DNA of 29,054 bases from an uncultured Porphyromonadaceae bacterium (GCA_902462525.1 CABQCA010000013.1:1-29054), one strand, 5' to 3'; shown: positions 21,548 to 29,054, numbered from the stretch's first letter. Numbers and translations are program-made. The notes: generated by a model from the sequence alone, not told the origin.

Positions 21548-23098
21548 CTAATCTGATATTTTTGAGATCTGATTTTCAAAATCGGCTCGAGTGACAGCTC
21601 GTCCCTTCAGGCGGTTGCGGTAGGTGTAGACAGTATTCAGTGATAGTCCGAGCACCGATGCAATGCGGGAACTGTCGGTGATGCCCATGCTCATGAGGGC
21701 GGCTATGCGTAATTCAGGTGAGAGCCGGTTTCCGGGCTGAAGCAGTTCGAGGTGTTGGTCGGACCGTAGCAATGAGTTGAGCCTTTCGATGAACTCAGGC
21801 TCTGATTTCAGAAACATTGCGTCGAATTCTTCGAAAAACCGTTCGGAAAGAGATTGTACGAATGTGCCGTGCTCAAGGTCCTTGAACAGCGTTTTGGCTT
21901 GGTTGGCTGTGAGTTTACGGTGTGCGTAGCGGTTGAATTCCTTAAGATTCTCAAGGGCATCGAAAGCCAGCGAAAGGTAGTTGCTGCGTTCGGTTCGCAG
22001 GTGAGCCGAATTTTCGCTCGCTTTCCTTATTATTTCTTCGTAGATTTTTTCTCTTCGTCTGGCAGTGCGCCGGCCGGCTATAAGGAATATGGCGAGGGCC
22101 GCAATTATCAGCAGCAGAGCGGCCGAGACGATGTTTCGTATCATCAGTGAATGAGTGTCTGCTCCTGAAAGCATCGGTGCGTAAATAGCGACATCGCGCA
22201 AGCTGTAGAGGCACTCTTCGCGGTCTGGCGACGTCATGGCCAGATAGATGCACCGGGCACCGCGTTTTGTATCGCCGTCGAGGCACAGTTCTCTTCCAAG
22301 GCGTGCGAGCAGGGCCGGACGTATGACGCCGTTTCGGAGGCTGGCCATAACTGCATCGGTGAGGTAGGCCATATAATCGTTGCGACGGTCGGGGTTGTCG
22401 GCGTAGAAATCGGCAAGTATTCTGCTTCCCTGCACATAAAGCGCCGGGCGGTTCTCAAGTTCCGGCAACAGTTCGGCCATTGTGGCGGCCGCTATGGTGC
22501 GGTTGCCGGTCATATGGTTGCGGAAGGCATAGAGGTATCGGTAGACGGGCGCGTCGGCGGCATAGTGCAGCATCAGCGAGTCGATGGCTTCGACAGCTTT
22601 CGCAATAGTTCTGTTCTTCTGCGCAGATTCCGGATAGTTCATGGCCAGATTATAGTATAACTCGCTTGAAGCGAGGAAGTAGAGGCGTTTCAGATTGCTG
22701 TCGAAATTGGTGCTGTTGATTCTGCTGAAGTCGGTATAGCCCTCGGCTCCCATGCCAATGAACGGCATATTGGCGTCAATCTGCATGCGCAGAATCAATG
22801 CTTCGCGTTCAAGTCCGAGAGCCACGGCTTCGTCGCGTGCCATGTTCCAGTACATGAAAGCCGAATCGATGTAATGTTCTTTGTAGTAGTCGCCGAGGCT
22901 GTGCGAGGCCTTTACGCGTTCGGCTGATGGCAAAGTGCTGTTTCTGACCCTTTTCAGACTGTCGGCATAGCTGTAGTTTCGAGCAAGTTCCAGCGAACCG
23001 CCGAAGATGTAGGGGTCGAGAACGTGGGTGTAGTGTTCACGGGCACCGGCTGCGGCACTCAGCAATAGCGAAATCAGAATTGTCAGCAGGCATTTCAT
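21548..23098 (-). CDS. Membrane-anchored TPR regulator with C-terminal LuxR-like HTH (paralog 1)
   Basis: 516 residues. Signal or anchor at the N-terminus (MKCLLTILISLLLSAAAGA), a periplasmic alpha-helical TPR-like region at about 45-310, one membrane segment at about 320-342 (IRNIVSAALLLIIAALAIFLI), a cytoplasmic coiled region at about 345-440 and a C-terminal HTH at about 459-500: ELRIAALMSMGITDSSRIASVLGLSLNTVYTYRNRLKGRA. The closest family I know is the DUF6377-type regulators of Bacteroidota. The topology suggests periplasmic sensing passed to a cytoplasmic DNA-binding head. It shares this architecture with 25616-27160 and is followed by candidate RNA L1. The promoter is at 23137-23144. 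The regulated genes are unknown. Confidence 0.85.
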   Translation of the reverse strand: MKCLLTILISLLLSAAAGAREHYTHVLDPYIFGGSLELARNYSYADSLKRVRNSTLPSAERVKASHSLGDYYKEHYIDSAFMYWNMARDEAVALGLEREALILRMQIDANMPFIGMGAEGYTDFSRINSTNFDSNLKRLYFLASSELYYNLAMNYPESAQKNRTIAKAVEAIDSLMLHYAADAPVYRYLYAFRNHMTGNRTIAAATMAELLPELENRPALYVQGSRILADFYADNPDRRNDYMAYLTDAVMASLRNGVIRPALLARLGRELCLDGDTKRGARCIYLAMTSPDREECLYSLRDVAIYAPMLSGADTHSLMIRNIVSAALLLIIAALAIFLIAGRRTARRREKIYEEIIRKASENSAHLRTERSNYLSLAFDALENLKEFNRYAHRKLTANQAKTLFKDLEHGTFVQSLSERFFEEFDAMFLKSEPEFIERLNSLLRSDQHLELLQPGNRLSPELRIAALMSMGITDSSRIASVLGLSLNTVYTYRNRLKGRAVTRADFENQISKISD

Positions 23099-23136
23099 GA
23101 GTCAAATGTGTTTGTCAGTTTGCCTTTGAGGCACTG

Positions 23137-23144
23137 CAAAGGTA
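23137..23144 (-). promoter_or_regulatory. -7 promoter box TACCTTTG for TPR-HTH paralog 1
   Basis: TACCTTTGCAGTGCC on the minus strand, leader about 32 bases. The leader contains a small GCCT/AGGC hairpin. Confidence 0.55.
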
Positions 23145-23297
23145 GTAAATAATACCGATACAAGCAAGAGAATCTTTATATTTAAGTCTATATGATAATT
23201 AACTTAAAATTCAGTAATATAATGATATAAGTGATAAAACTATTTATATTTATTTCAAAGTCTATTACATTACGGCTGCGTGGACCGAAGTGATTAG

Positions 23298-23513
23298 TAA
23301 TTTTGCAATGCAAAGATTATAATGGTTCGATAATTTGGACAGCGATTTCCAATAGGACAGCGGTAACAGCCGTCTGCCGGATAACGATCCTGACGGGCTG
23401 TTATCTGAAAATCGCGGTAAAATTTCCAAGGTTTGTTTTGGCCAGGCCAAAAACAGACGTTGGTCAGCCAAAAACGAAAGGCGTCGTCGTGATGATGGCG
23501 CCTTTCGCTTTTG
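23298..23513 (+). ncRNA. Candidate structured RNA L3 between TPR-HTH paralog 1 and the Crp-type gene
   Basis: The 430-base gap 23099-23528 has no credible gene. On the plus strand TAATTTTG (23298-23305) overlaps the palindrome TTTGCAATGCAAA (23302-23314). Downstream, GCGATTT (23342-23348) pairs with AAATCGC (23409-23415), enclosing AACAGCCGTC (23365-23374) paired with GACGGGCTGTT (one bulge). TTTTGGCC-A-GGCCAAAA (23436-23452) is a perfect hairpin. A 14-bp stem (23475-23507) with GTGAT loop and TTTT ends it. The final stem also serves as the Crp-type gene's terminator on the other strand. The folds would exist on both strands, so direction rests on the promoter. A 6S-like or regulatory RNA is conceivable. 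Confidence 0.4.
23475..23507 (-). terminator. Terminator of the Crp/Fnr-type gene (bidirectional shape)
   Basis: CGAAAGGCGTCGTC pairs with GATGGCGCCTTTCG around a five-base loop, 21 bases past the stop codon. TTTTT follows on the minus strand and TTTT on the plus strand. Confidence 0.8.
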
Positions 23514-23528
23514 TTCTTGTTCCGGCTT

Positions 23529-24227
23529 TTATTCGTCGGCGTCTTCGTGGCTTGTTTCGAGCAAGGACAGAAGCTTGCGCCGGTCGAGCACGTGGAGCTC
23601 TTTTGGATTGAACGATATCAGACCTTCTTTTGCCATCTGTTCGAGTGCGGCATCGAATGTGCTTCGCTGGACGCTGAATAGCGAACAAAGGTCGCGCCGG
23701 CGGCAGGATAACACAATGTCGGTGCCGTCCTGCTGTGTGAGGGCGGCGATCCAGTAGGCTATGCGCTGACTCACATCGGCCGTAGTGAGCGAAATGATGC
23801 CGGCAAAGCCTTTCTGTGCGTCTACCGACAGCATGTTGAGCATATTGAAGAGGAATACGTAGTCGGCGTTGAGAATTTTGATGAAGTCGGCCTTGGAAAG
23901 TTTGAGGATGCTGACAGTGTCGATGGCCCGGACGGAGAAGGGATAGGCTGTAATACGTCCGAAGAGAAAGTCGGGTGTTACTAAAGTTGGCCCGGTCAGT
24001 GTCTGGCTGACGGCAAAGCGACCGTTGGCGTTCTCTATGGTTTCGCGCACGGATCCGCTTAGAATAAAGGAGATATGCTCACATTTGTCGCCGGGCGAGA
24101 TTATAGTTTCGTTCGAGGGATATTTAAGAAAATGAAACTTAGCCTCGCCGATGATTTTAGCCATCCGCGACATGCTTGTGCCTCTGAATAGGGGCAGTTC
24201 CATCAATTGCTCGATCATGCTTGCCAT
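23529..24227 (-). CDS. Crp/Fnr-family transcriptional regulator
   Basis: 232 residues. A cyclic-nucleotide-binding-like jelly roll lies at about 15-130 (ISPGDKCEHISFILSGSVRE, then PFSVRAIDTVSILKLSKADF), then a dimer helix and a winged HTH at about 165-210 (RRRDLCSLFSVQRSTFDAALEQMAKEGLISF). I see no cysteine set for an iron-sulfur cluster, so it is not an Fnr-type oxygen sensor, and the cAMP-contact RS pair is not evident; the ligand is unknown. It starts 45 bases after the BASS gene stop with no clear promoter, so the two may be co-transcribed. A GGCTCCGC/GCGGAGC inverted repeat (24254-24287) in the junction could attenuate. Confidence 0.88.
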   Translation of the reverse strand: MASMIEQLMELPLFRGTSMSRMAKIIGEAKFHFLKYPSNETIISPGDKCEHISFILSGSVRETIENANGRFAVSQTLTGPTLVTPDFLFGRITAYPFSVRAIDTVSILKLSKADFIKILNADYVFLFNMLNMLSVDAQKGFAGIISLTTADVSQRIAYWIAALTQQDGTDIVLSCRRRDLCSLFSVQRSTFDAALEQMAKEGLISFNPKELHVLDRRKLLSLLETSHEDADE

Positions 24228-24272
24228 TGTTCCATGTATTTTATAATTTTAACGCTCCGCGTGGTTATAAGT

Positions 24273-25205
24273 TCATTTCTGCGGAGCCGTGCGGCGTGTC
24301 TTGAAGTAGATCTGGAGAGAATTGACGGTATTCTGCCATGCTACATAAGCCGCCGGTCCAACCGACGAGATGGGGTTAAGGTAGGTGAGTGCCATCCATA
24401 TTGCAAGGATGGTGTTCTTTTGTCCGAGTCCCTGAGCGGCTGAGACCGGATCGCCGTAGCGACGGCCGAGTCTGCGGCCTATCGCGAACTGGAGGGCGCA
24501 GACCACACCTGCCGCAAGAGCCATCGCCGCCATGGCAGGTATCTCGGAAGCGGGCTCCGACATAACGAAAGATACGGCCCGGCCGATGACCACAATCAGC
24601 GACACGGACCACAGGTAGAACGACACGCCCTGCACTTCAGCAATGGCTTTGTGTACTTTGGGAACAGCGAAGTAGAGAAGAAATGCCGTAAGCAAGGGGA
24701 AGACGATGAGCGGTGCCACCTTAAGGGCTATGGCTGTGAATTCGTCGAAGAAACTGAGTCCGGCGTTTCCTTCGCCTGCATAGATGAAGAATACAGGCGC
24801 CAAAAGCGCTACGGCAAGGTTGCTGAGTACCGAAAAAGCCGCTACGCGGGCTATGCTGCCACCCAGCATGCCCGTCACCACCGGCGCCGCTGTCGCCGTG
24901 GGGCATAACACACAGATAAAAGCTGCCTGCGCAAGGCTCAGGCCGAGAGGGCGCAGCACAACGAACACCAGCACCGATCCGCCGATCTGAACAGCGAGAA
25001 GCAGCCACAGCAGCGGGCTGAGGTCGAATTCGCGAGGTTTTACGCGGCAAAATGTGATTGTGAGCATGGTGAAAATGAGGTAGGGCACAATCCATGCCAC
25101 ATAGCTGATGTAGTTGTGAAACAGCACGCCTAAAAGCATTGCCGCAGGGAACATCCAGGGCTTGAGGCGGCGTTCGATTTCGCGTATTTCCTTTGTCTTT
25201 TTCAT
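24273..25205 (-). CDS. BASS-family transporter (bile acid:sodium symporter-like)
   Basis: 310 residues, about nine to ten membrane helices. The start is taken at 25205 (MKKTKEIREIERR); an upstream in-frame ATG at 25250 would lie in the terminator of candidate RNA L2. The family signature is visible in CVLCPTATAAPVVTGMLGGS, the first broken helix, and in AAQGLGQKNTILAIWMALTYLNP, the second crossover with the Q-K-N motif. The substrate could be bile acids, pantoate or other organic anions and cannot be fixed. The promoter box TACCTTTG lies eight bases before the ATG. The Crp-type gene follows and may sense its substrate or regulate it. Confidence 0.88.
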   Translation of the reverse strand: MKKTKEIREIERRLKPWMFPAAMLLGVLFHNYISYVAWIVPYLIFTMLTITFCRVKPREFDLSPLLWLLLAVQIGGSVLVFVVLRPLGLSLAQAAFICVLCPTATAAPVVTGMLGGSIARVAAFSVLSNLAVALLAPVFFIYAGEGNAGLSFFDEFTAIALKVAPLIVFPLLTAFLLYFAVPKVHKAIAEVQGVSFYLWSVSLIVVIGRAVSFVMSEPASEIPAMAAMALAAGVVCALQFAIGRRLGRRYGDPVSAAQGLGQKNTILAIWMALTYLNPISSVGPAAYVAWQNTVNSLQIYFKTRRTAPQK

Positions 25206-25213
25206 TTCGGCTG

Positions 25214-25221
25214 CAAAGGTA
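25214..25221 (-). promoter_or_regulatory. -7 promoter box TACCTTTG for the BASS gene
   Basis: TACCTTTG, then eight bases, then ATG; transcription would start two or three bases from the start codon. It lies just past the U-tail of the preceding terminator. Confidence 0.6.
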
Positions 25222-25223
25222 CG

Positions 25224-25472
25224 AAAAAAACAATCAAGGCGTCTTCTCACGAGGACGCCTTGTCGCGTTTTAATTGGCTTAAAACAATTACATAACTAAC
25301 ATAAAACACATTTTCCATTCAATCATCAGATTATGTGTAACTGTCCGCATCACGATGTGATAAGGTGTGCCGACAATATTGTTACAGCAGTGATAAAACT
25401 TAACGCTGACATTAAGCACTGACAATCTGTACTAACTTTACTAACCCTAAAATTAAGTAATCGTGTATTTTA
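25224..25472 (-). ncRNA. Candidate structured RNA L2 downstream of the second TPR-HTH gene
   Basis: The gap 25206-25615 has no credible gene. On the minus strand TAATTTTGCATTGC (box at 25479-25486) opens about 250 bases with CAGTG...CACTG enclosing CTTAA...TTAAG, ATCAC-ATC-GTGAT (25349-25361), AAAATGTGTTTTATGT, the hairpin GTTTTAA-GCCAA-TTAAAAC and GACAAG. An 11-bp stem with a GTGA loop (25236-25261) and a seven-U tail follow. The 3' half has the same order of elements as L1. It could equally be the 3' UTR of the gene at 25616-27160. The -33 region is weak. Confidence 0.4.
25236..25261 (-). terminator. Terminator with GTGA tetraloop ending candidate RNA L2
   Basis: Minus strand AAGGCGTCCTC-GTGA-GAAGACGCCTT, 11 bp (one G-T pair), then GATTGTTTTTTT. 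The GTGA loop is a GNRA-type tetraloop. Confidence 0.8.
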
Positions 25473-25478
25473 GCAATG

Positions 25479-25486
25479 CAAAATTA
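25479..25486 (-). promoter_or_regulatory. -7 box TAATTTTG for candidate RNA L2
   Basis: TAATTTTGCATTGCTAAAAT resembles TAATTTTGCAATGCAAAGAT of L3 and TAACTTTGCAGTGTAAATAA of L1. No minus-strand protein start lies between it and the terminator. Confidence 0.45.
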
Positions 25487-25615
25487 CTACAATTCCGGAC
25501 TGCTGTCAACAGCATATGAATGAACCGTGCTGAAATATAAGCTTGTATAAATATCAAAACGCGGATAATCAGTAGCTTAAGATGTTTTATCGTTGCCGTA
25601 AATATAAGTGTGTGC

Positions 25616-27160
25616 TTAACCTGCCGAATCGATTTTCATGATATCGTCCTCGAAGGTATCGCGGTTTATGGCCCGTGCTTTCAAGCGGTTGCGATAGGCA
25701 TAGATGGTGTTGAGCGAATAGTTGAGCACCTGTGCTATCTTAGCGCTTTCCTCTATGCCGAGACGCATGAAGGCGAGAATGCGGAGGTCGGTGTTCAGTT
25801 TTTCATTGTCGGAGAGTGAGAAACGGCTGTCTGGACGGAGCAGGGCATTTACACGCTCCACAAAGTCGGGATAGATGTGTAGGAAAGCATTGTCGAAAAC
25901 CTCGTAAAACTCGTTGCTCTGTTCTTCGATGAACTTTCCAGAGCGTACCATGCGGTAGAGCTCATCGGTCTGGCCGGCGGCTATTTTGCGTGTGCTTATC
26001 TTGCAGAACTGGTTAAGTTTGTCCATGTAGATTGAACACAATTCGAGAAAACGGCTTATGTAGACTTCTTTGGCGTTGTTTGCGGTTTTGAGTTTGTTCT
26101 GCAGTGCTTTCATGTGTTTCATTTCGTGGCGGAGCAGCAGCAGAGTAGCCGCGAGCACGAGCGACAGAAGCACCAGAGCGGCAATGGCAATGTACATGTT
26201 GCGTCGTCCGGCGGCGAGATGGGCGTTGTGTGCGCGTTCTATTATTGGCAACGCCTTCGAGCTTTCAATCATTCGGAGTGTGGCGCCACATTCCACGGCA
26301 TTCTCCACAGCTGCCGACAGATACCGGTGTGCGCGGGCAATGTCGCCGCTGTTGTGTACCACGCTTCCCAGTTCCTGTAGCGATGCCACCTCGCGTGTGG
26401 CGGTTCGCACATCGTTTATTGCCGAGCGCGCCAGATAGTAGCGGTAGTCGTTTTCGTTTCCGGCGTTGCGGGCGATGGTCGACAGGTGGTAGGCGGCGCG
26501 GGCATCGAAGCGGCCGGAGTCGTCGGGGCTGTCGAGTACTTCCTGCAGGAGTACTTTGGCTTTCACATCGCTGCCGGTAAGAAGATAGTATTCGCCGAGA
26601 TTGAATTTATACTGGATGTCATCGTGCGACAGCTGTTCCAGAAGTTTCTTCTGGTAGTCGATCGCTTTGTTGCCATAAAGAGTTCTGTATTCAGGGTATG
26701 AGTCGAAAAACACGCTGAGATAGCTGTAGAGCTGACGGCCTGAATCGAAGTACGACGGCTTGAAGCGCATGGGCACGCTGTCGGGTTCGATGGCCAAAAA
26801 GTCGGTTTCGGCCTCTTTGAAGAAACCTGCCAGTGGCATCAGTGCGCTTCTGAGCCATGTGAACTGCAGCCGTTCTATGCCGTCGCTGTGCTCTATCCCT
26901 TGTGTGTAGTAGGCAAGAGCCAAATCGTTCTCGAAGCCGGTGTACCGTGTGGCAATTTCCAGAATTATACGGCTGCTGTCGGCTTGTGCGGTGTGTTCGG
27001 AGAGGAGAGCCTTGAGGCTGTCGATACCGTCCTGCCGATGTTCGAGGAATTCGATGCGGCGTTCGAGGCATGCATCGAGTTCGTCGAGGATATCGCCGCT
27101 CTTCCCGGCACGAGCCGTGGCAGTAATGGCGATTAGAGCAAGCAGCAGCAGTTTTTTCAT
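25616..27160 (-). CDS. Membrane-anchored TPR regulator with C-terminal LuxR-like HTH (paralog 2)
   Basis: 514 residues with the same plan as 21548-23098: signal peptide MKKLLLLALIAITATARA, periplasmic TPR-like helices at about 45-310 (FNLGEYYLLTGSDVKAKVLL, AAYHLSTIARNAGNENDYRY), membrane segment at about 322-344 (MYIAIAALVLLSLVLAATLLL), cytoplasmic coiled region, and HTH at about 455-495 with LRILAFMRLGIEESAKIAQV and LNYSLNTIYAYRNRLKARA. The HTH is much closer between the paralogs than the sensor region. Its ATG overlaps the mutL stop (ATGA), so it is translated with mutL. It is followed by candidate RNA L2. Targets are unknown. Confidence 0.85.
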   Translation of the reverse strand: MKKLLLLALIAITATARAGKSGDILDELDACLERRIEFLEHRQDGIDSLKALLSEHTAQADSSRIILEIATRYTGFENDLALAYYTQGIEHSDGIERLQFTWLRSALMPLAGFFKEAETDFLAIEPDSVPMRFKPSYFDSGRQLYSYLSVFFDSYPEYRTLYGNKAIDYQKKLLEQLSHDDIQYKFNLGEYYLLTGSDVKAKVLLQEVLDSPDDSGRFDARAAYHLSTIARNAGNENDYRYYLARSAINDVRTATREVASLQELGSVVHNSGDIARAHRYLSAAVENAVECGATLRMIESSKALPIIERAHNAHLAAGRRNMYIAIAALVLLSLVLAATLLLLRHEMKHMKALQNKLKTANNAKEVYISRFLELCSIYMDKLNQFCKISTRKIAAGQTDELYRMVRSGKFIEEQSNEFYEVFDNAFLHIYPDFVERVNALLRPDSRFSLSDNEKLNTDLRILAFMRLGIEESAKIAQVLNYSLNTIYAYRNRLKARAINRDTFEDDIMKIDSAG

Positions 27161-29019
27161 TGAAGACGTGAGGCTATTTCATCGTTGTTGATAATTGTCA
27201 TCACCGACAGGCCGTCGGGAGTGAACGATGCTTCGCGGCAGCGGAAAAGATCGGCCACGATGCTGTCCATTTCGGCGGGGGTGAGAGTCTGGGAGCCGGA
27301 TATGGCTGCGCTGCGTGCCATGGCGAGTGCCACCGGGCTGCGGAAGGCTGCGGGGTCGGCAAGCACGTCGGCCGATACATCGTCGAGAATACCCACGAGC
27401 GCGTCGACAGCTTTGCGGCCCGATAGCGACGCAGGCACCGATGTCAGGCTCCACGATGTGGCGCTGTTCTGCTGGGCGATGAAGCCGGCGGCGCGCAAGG
27501 AGTCGGCTGTCTGCCCGAGAAGGGCAGAGGCCGACGGTGAGAGTTCGAAATCTTCGTTGAAGATTAGTTGCTGCGACGCAATGGGGCCGTCCTCCATCTG
27601 GGTCATGTAGCGTTCGTAGAGAATGCGCACGTGTGCCCTGTGTTGCGAAATGATCATAAGCCCCGAGTGAGAAGACGTTACGATGTAGCCGTCGCGCAGC
27701 TGGAAACATGCCGCAGGTCCGGAGGCTGTGTCTGCCGGTGTAAGCGCAGTGTCGCCGAACAGATTGCCGGCCTCATCGTCGGGTACATCCGAGGTGATGA
27801 AGGCCTCGTCGCGTTTGCGGGTGAAATTGCTGTAGAGGGCATCCCAGTCGGTGGGCACTGTCCGCGGGCGAGGCGACCATGCCCCGGGCGACGGATTGTC
27901 GGATGCCGGTCGGAATGGGTTGAAGCTTTCGTCGGCCGCATCGTCGGGAACTGCGACCTCGGCCGACGGGTCGAAAATGGGAATGTCGGGAGCGTCGTCG
28001 CTGTCGAAATCGAGAGCACCCGCAGCCTGCATCTTGCCGAGAGTTTCGCGCACCGAGGCCAGCAGTATCTGCATTATGGCCTGTTCATGCTCGAATTTTA
28101 TCTCATATTTCTGCGGGTGGATATTAACGTCGATTGTCGAGGGGTCAACTTCGAAGTTTATGAAGTACGAAGGCTGTGAGCCTGCGGCAATAAGCGGCTC
28201 ATAGCAGCCCATAAGCGCACGGTGAAAGGCCGGATGCCGCATGTTGCGGCCGTTGACAAAGAAAAACTGGCTGAAACCGCGTTTTTTTGCGAACCGTGGC
28301 ATTCCGATGAAACCCGAAATACGCACCAGTGAAGTTTCTGTACCTATTTCGGCTATCTGGCTTTCGAGATTCTTGCCGAAAAGCGCACCGATGCGTTGTT
28401 TGAAAGAGCTGCGCATGAACTGGTGCAGTGTCACATCGTTGTGCATGAGAGTGAAATCTATGTTGGTATTCACCAGGGCGAGTCGCTCGAATTCGTGCAG
28501 TATATGACTGAGTTCCACGCTGTCCTTTTTCAGGAACTTACGTCGTGCCGGCATATGAAAAAAAATGTTCTTCACGCTTATGTTTGTGCCCGGCGCGCAG
28601 ACAACGGCCTCCTGTCCCTCGAAATTCGACTCGGAGATAAGCAGTCGTGTGCCGACTGTTTCGCCGGCACGCATTGTGCGCAGGTCGATTTGCGCTACCG
28701 CCGCTATCGACGGAAGAGCCTCGCCTCGGAAGCCCATGGTGTGGAGCGTGAATAGATCCTCGGCTTTTGCAATTTTGCTTGTTGCATGGCGCTCGAAGGC
28801 CATGCGCGCGTCGGTGGGCGACATGCCGCAGCCATTGTCGATAACCTGAATGAGCGTCCGGCCGGCATCTTTTATTACTATGGTAATGGCCGTAGCGCCA
28901 GCATCGACGGCATTTTCGACAAGTTCCTTTATCACCGAGGCCGGACGCTGGATAACCTCGCCGGCGGCAATCTGATTGGCTACGGAATCGGGTAGCAGAC
29001 GGATAATATCGTTGTTCAT
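27157..29019 (-). CDS. mutL: DNA mismatch repair protein MutL
   Basis: 620 residues. The GHKL ATPase is intact: VANQIAAGEVIQRPASVIKE with E35 in ELVENAVDAGA, IDNGCGM, and TMGFRGEALPSI. The transducer domain has VNGRNMRHPAFHRALM and VDVNIHPQKYEIKF. A linker rich in P, D and S follows (about 340-420). In the C-terminal domain the metal-dependent endonuclease motif DQHA-x2-E-x4-E reads SQHRAHVRILYER (458-470), keeping only the last E (E469), and the C-P-H-G-R-P zinc motif reads FTPDGLSV. MutL is thus probably a non-nicking matchmaker or uses other residues; loss of the motif may be general in Bacteroidota. The start is supported by normal length. It forms an operon with TPR-HTH paralog 2 by a four-base overlap. 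Confidence 0.95.
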   Translation of the reverse strand: MNNDIIRLLPDSVANQIAAGEVIQRPASVIKELVENAVDAGATAITIVIKDAGRTLIQVIDNGCGMSPTDARMAFERHATSKIAKAEDLFTLHTMGFRGEALPSIAAVAQIDLRTMRAGETVGTRLLISESNFEGQEAVVCAPGTNISVKNIFFHMPARRKFLKKDSVELSHILHEFERLALVNTNIDFTLMHNDVTLHQFMRSSFKQRIGALFGKNLESQIAEIGTETSLVRISGFIGMPRFAKKRGFSQFFFVNGRNMRHPAFHRALMGCYEPLIAAGSQPSYFINFEVDPSTIDVNIHPQKYEIKFEHEQAIMQILLASVRETLGKMQAAGALDFDSDDAPDIPIFDPSAEVAVPDDAADESFNPFRPASDNPSPGAWSPRPRTVPTDWDALYSNFTRKRDEAFITSDVPDDEAGNLFGDTALTPADTASGPAACFQLRDGYIVTSSHSGLMIISQHRAHVRILYERYMTQMEDGPIASQQLIFNEDFELSPSASALLGQTADSLRAAGFIAQQNSATSWSLTSVPASLSGRKAVDALVGILDDVSADVLADPAAFRSPVALAMARSAAISGSQTLTPAEMDSIVADLFRCREASFTPDGLSVMTIINNDEIASRLQ

Positions 29020-29054
29020 ATTTTTATGATTTGTGCAAGCCTAAACTTCTAAAA

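Noticed and set aside
23303..23611. 102-codon plus-strand frame in the gap before the Crp-type gene
   Set aside because: It runs through several perfect hairpins and a terminator and into the antisense of the Crp-type gene; no recognisable protein.
25206..25250. 15-residue N-terminal extension of the BASS transporter
   Set aside because: It lies in a hairpin terminator and across a -7 box; the family starts near the chosen M.

Overview
The window looks like a chromosomal segment of a Bacteroidales bacterium (Bacteroidota), most likely a gut member of the Muribaculaceae type. The reasons are promoters of the TAnnTTTG (-7) class in front of many genes, a DHH phosphoesterase followed by a DUF4827-like lipoprotein, TPR/LuxR-like membrane regulators, secreted proteins ending in an NLQGVR-type tail, and short palindromic repeats in most gaps. 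The family and genus assignment is inference. I see no phage, plasmid, integrase, transposase, rRNA, tRNA or CRISPR array.

Layout. (1) 1-7,000, minus strand: a 5' remnant of a probable GH127 gene, a secreted GH13 alpha-glucan hydrolase and a 1240-residue Ig-like (Big_2) surface protein with a 426-residue internal duplication. The last two share the same C-terminal tail. (2) 7,282-10,691: repeat element A2, then nrnA with a coupled DUF4827-like lipoprotein, and a glmM-like phosphohexosemutase. (3) 10,691-16,400: a GH2 beta-glycosidase (minus) divergent from dgt (dGTPase), a TPM-domain membrane protein with four CxxC motifs, and a small HD (alarmone-hydrolase-like) protein (minus). (4) 16,576-18,320: umuDC. 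(5) 18,432-21,258: a three-gene operon joined by ATGA overlaps: polytopic membrane protein, GT2 glycosyltransferase and a degenerate SDR-like protein, probably for a cell-surface glycan. (6) 21,259-29,019, almost all minus: two paralogous membrane-anchored TPR-HTH regulators, a Crp/Fnr-type regulator, a BASS transporter and mutL, which overlaps the second regulator.

The most unusual signal lies between the genes of region 6. Three gaps beside the TPR-HTH paralogs each hold a TAnnTTTG promoter with a TTTGCAnTG start, an AT-rich structured stretch and a hairpin ending in a GTGA loop. They read as small-RNA genes or 3'-UTR-derived RNAs. A second pattern is a -7 box placed exactly four bases before the start codon of nrnA, umuD and the membrane-protein operon, which implies leaderless mRNAs. 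A third is a set of intergenic repeat families, including an 85-87 bp near-perfect palindromic element. No coordinated pathway joins the whole window; it is a mosaic of housekeeping, DNA-damage, glycan-degradation, glycan-synthesis and regulatory units.
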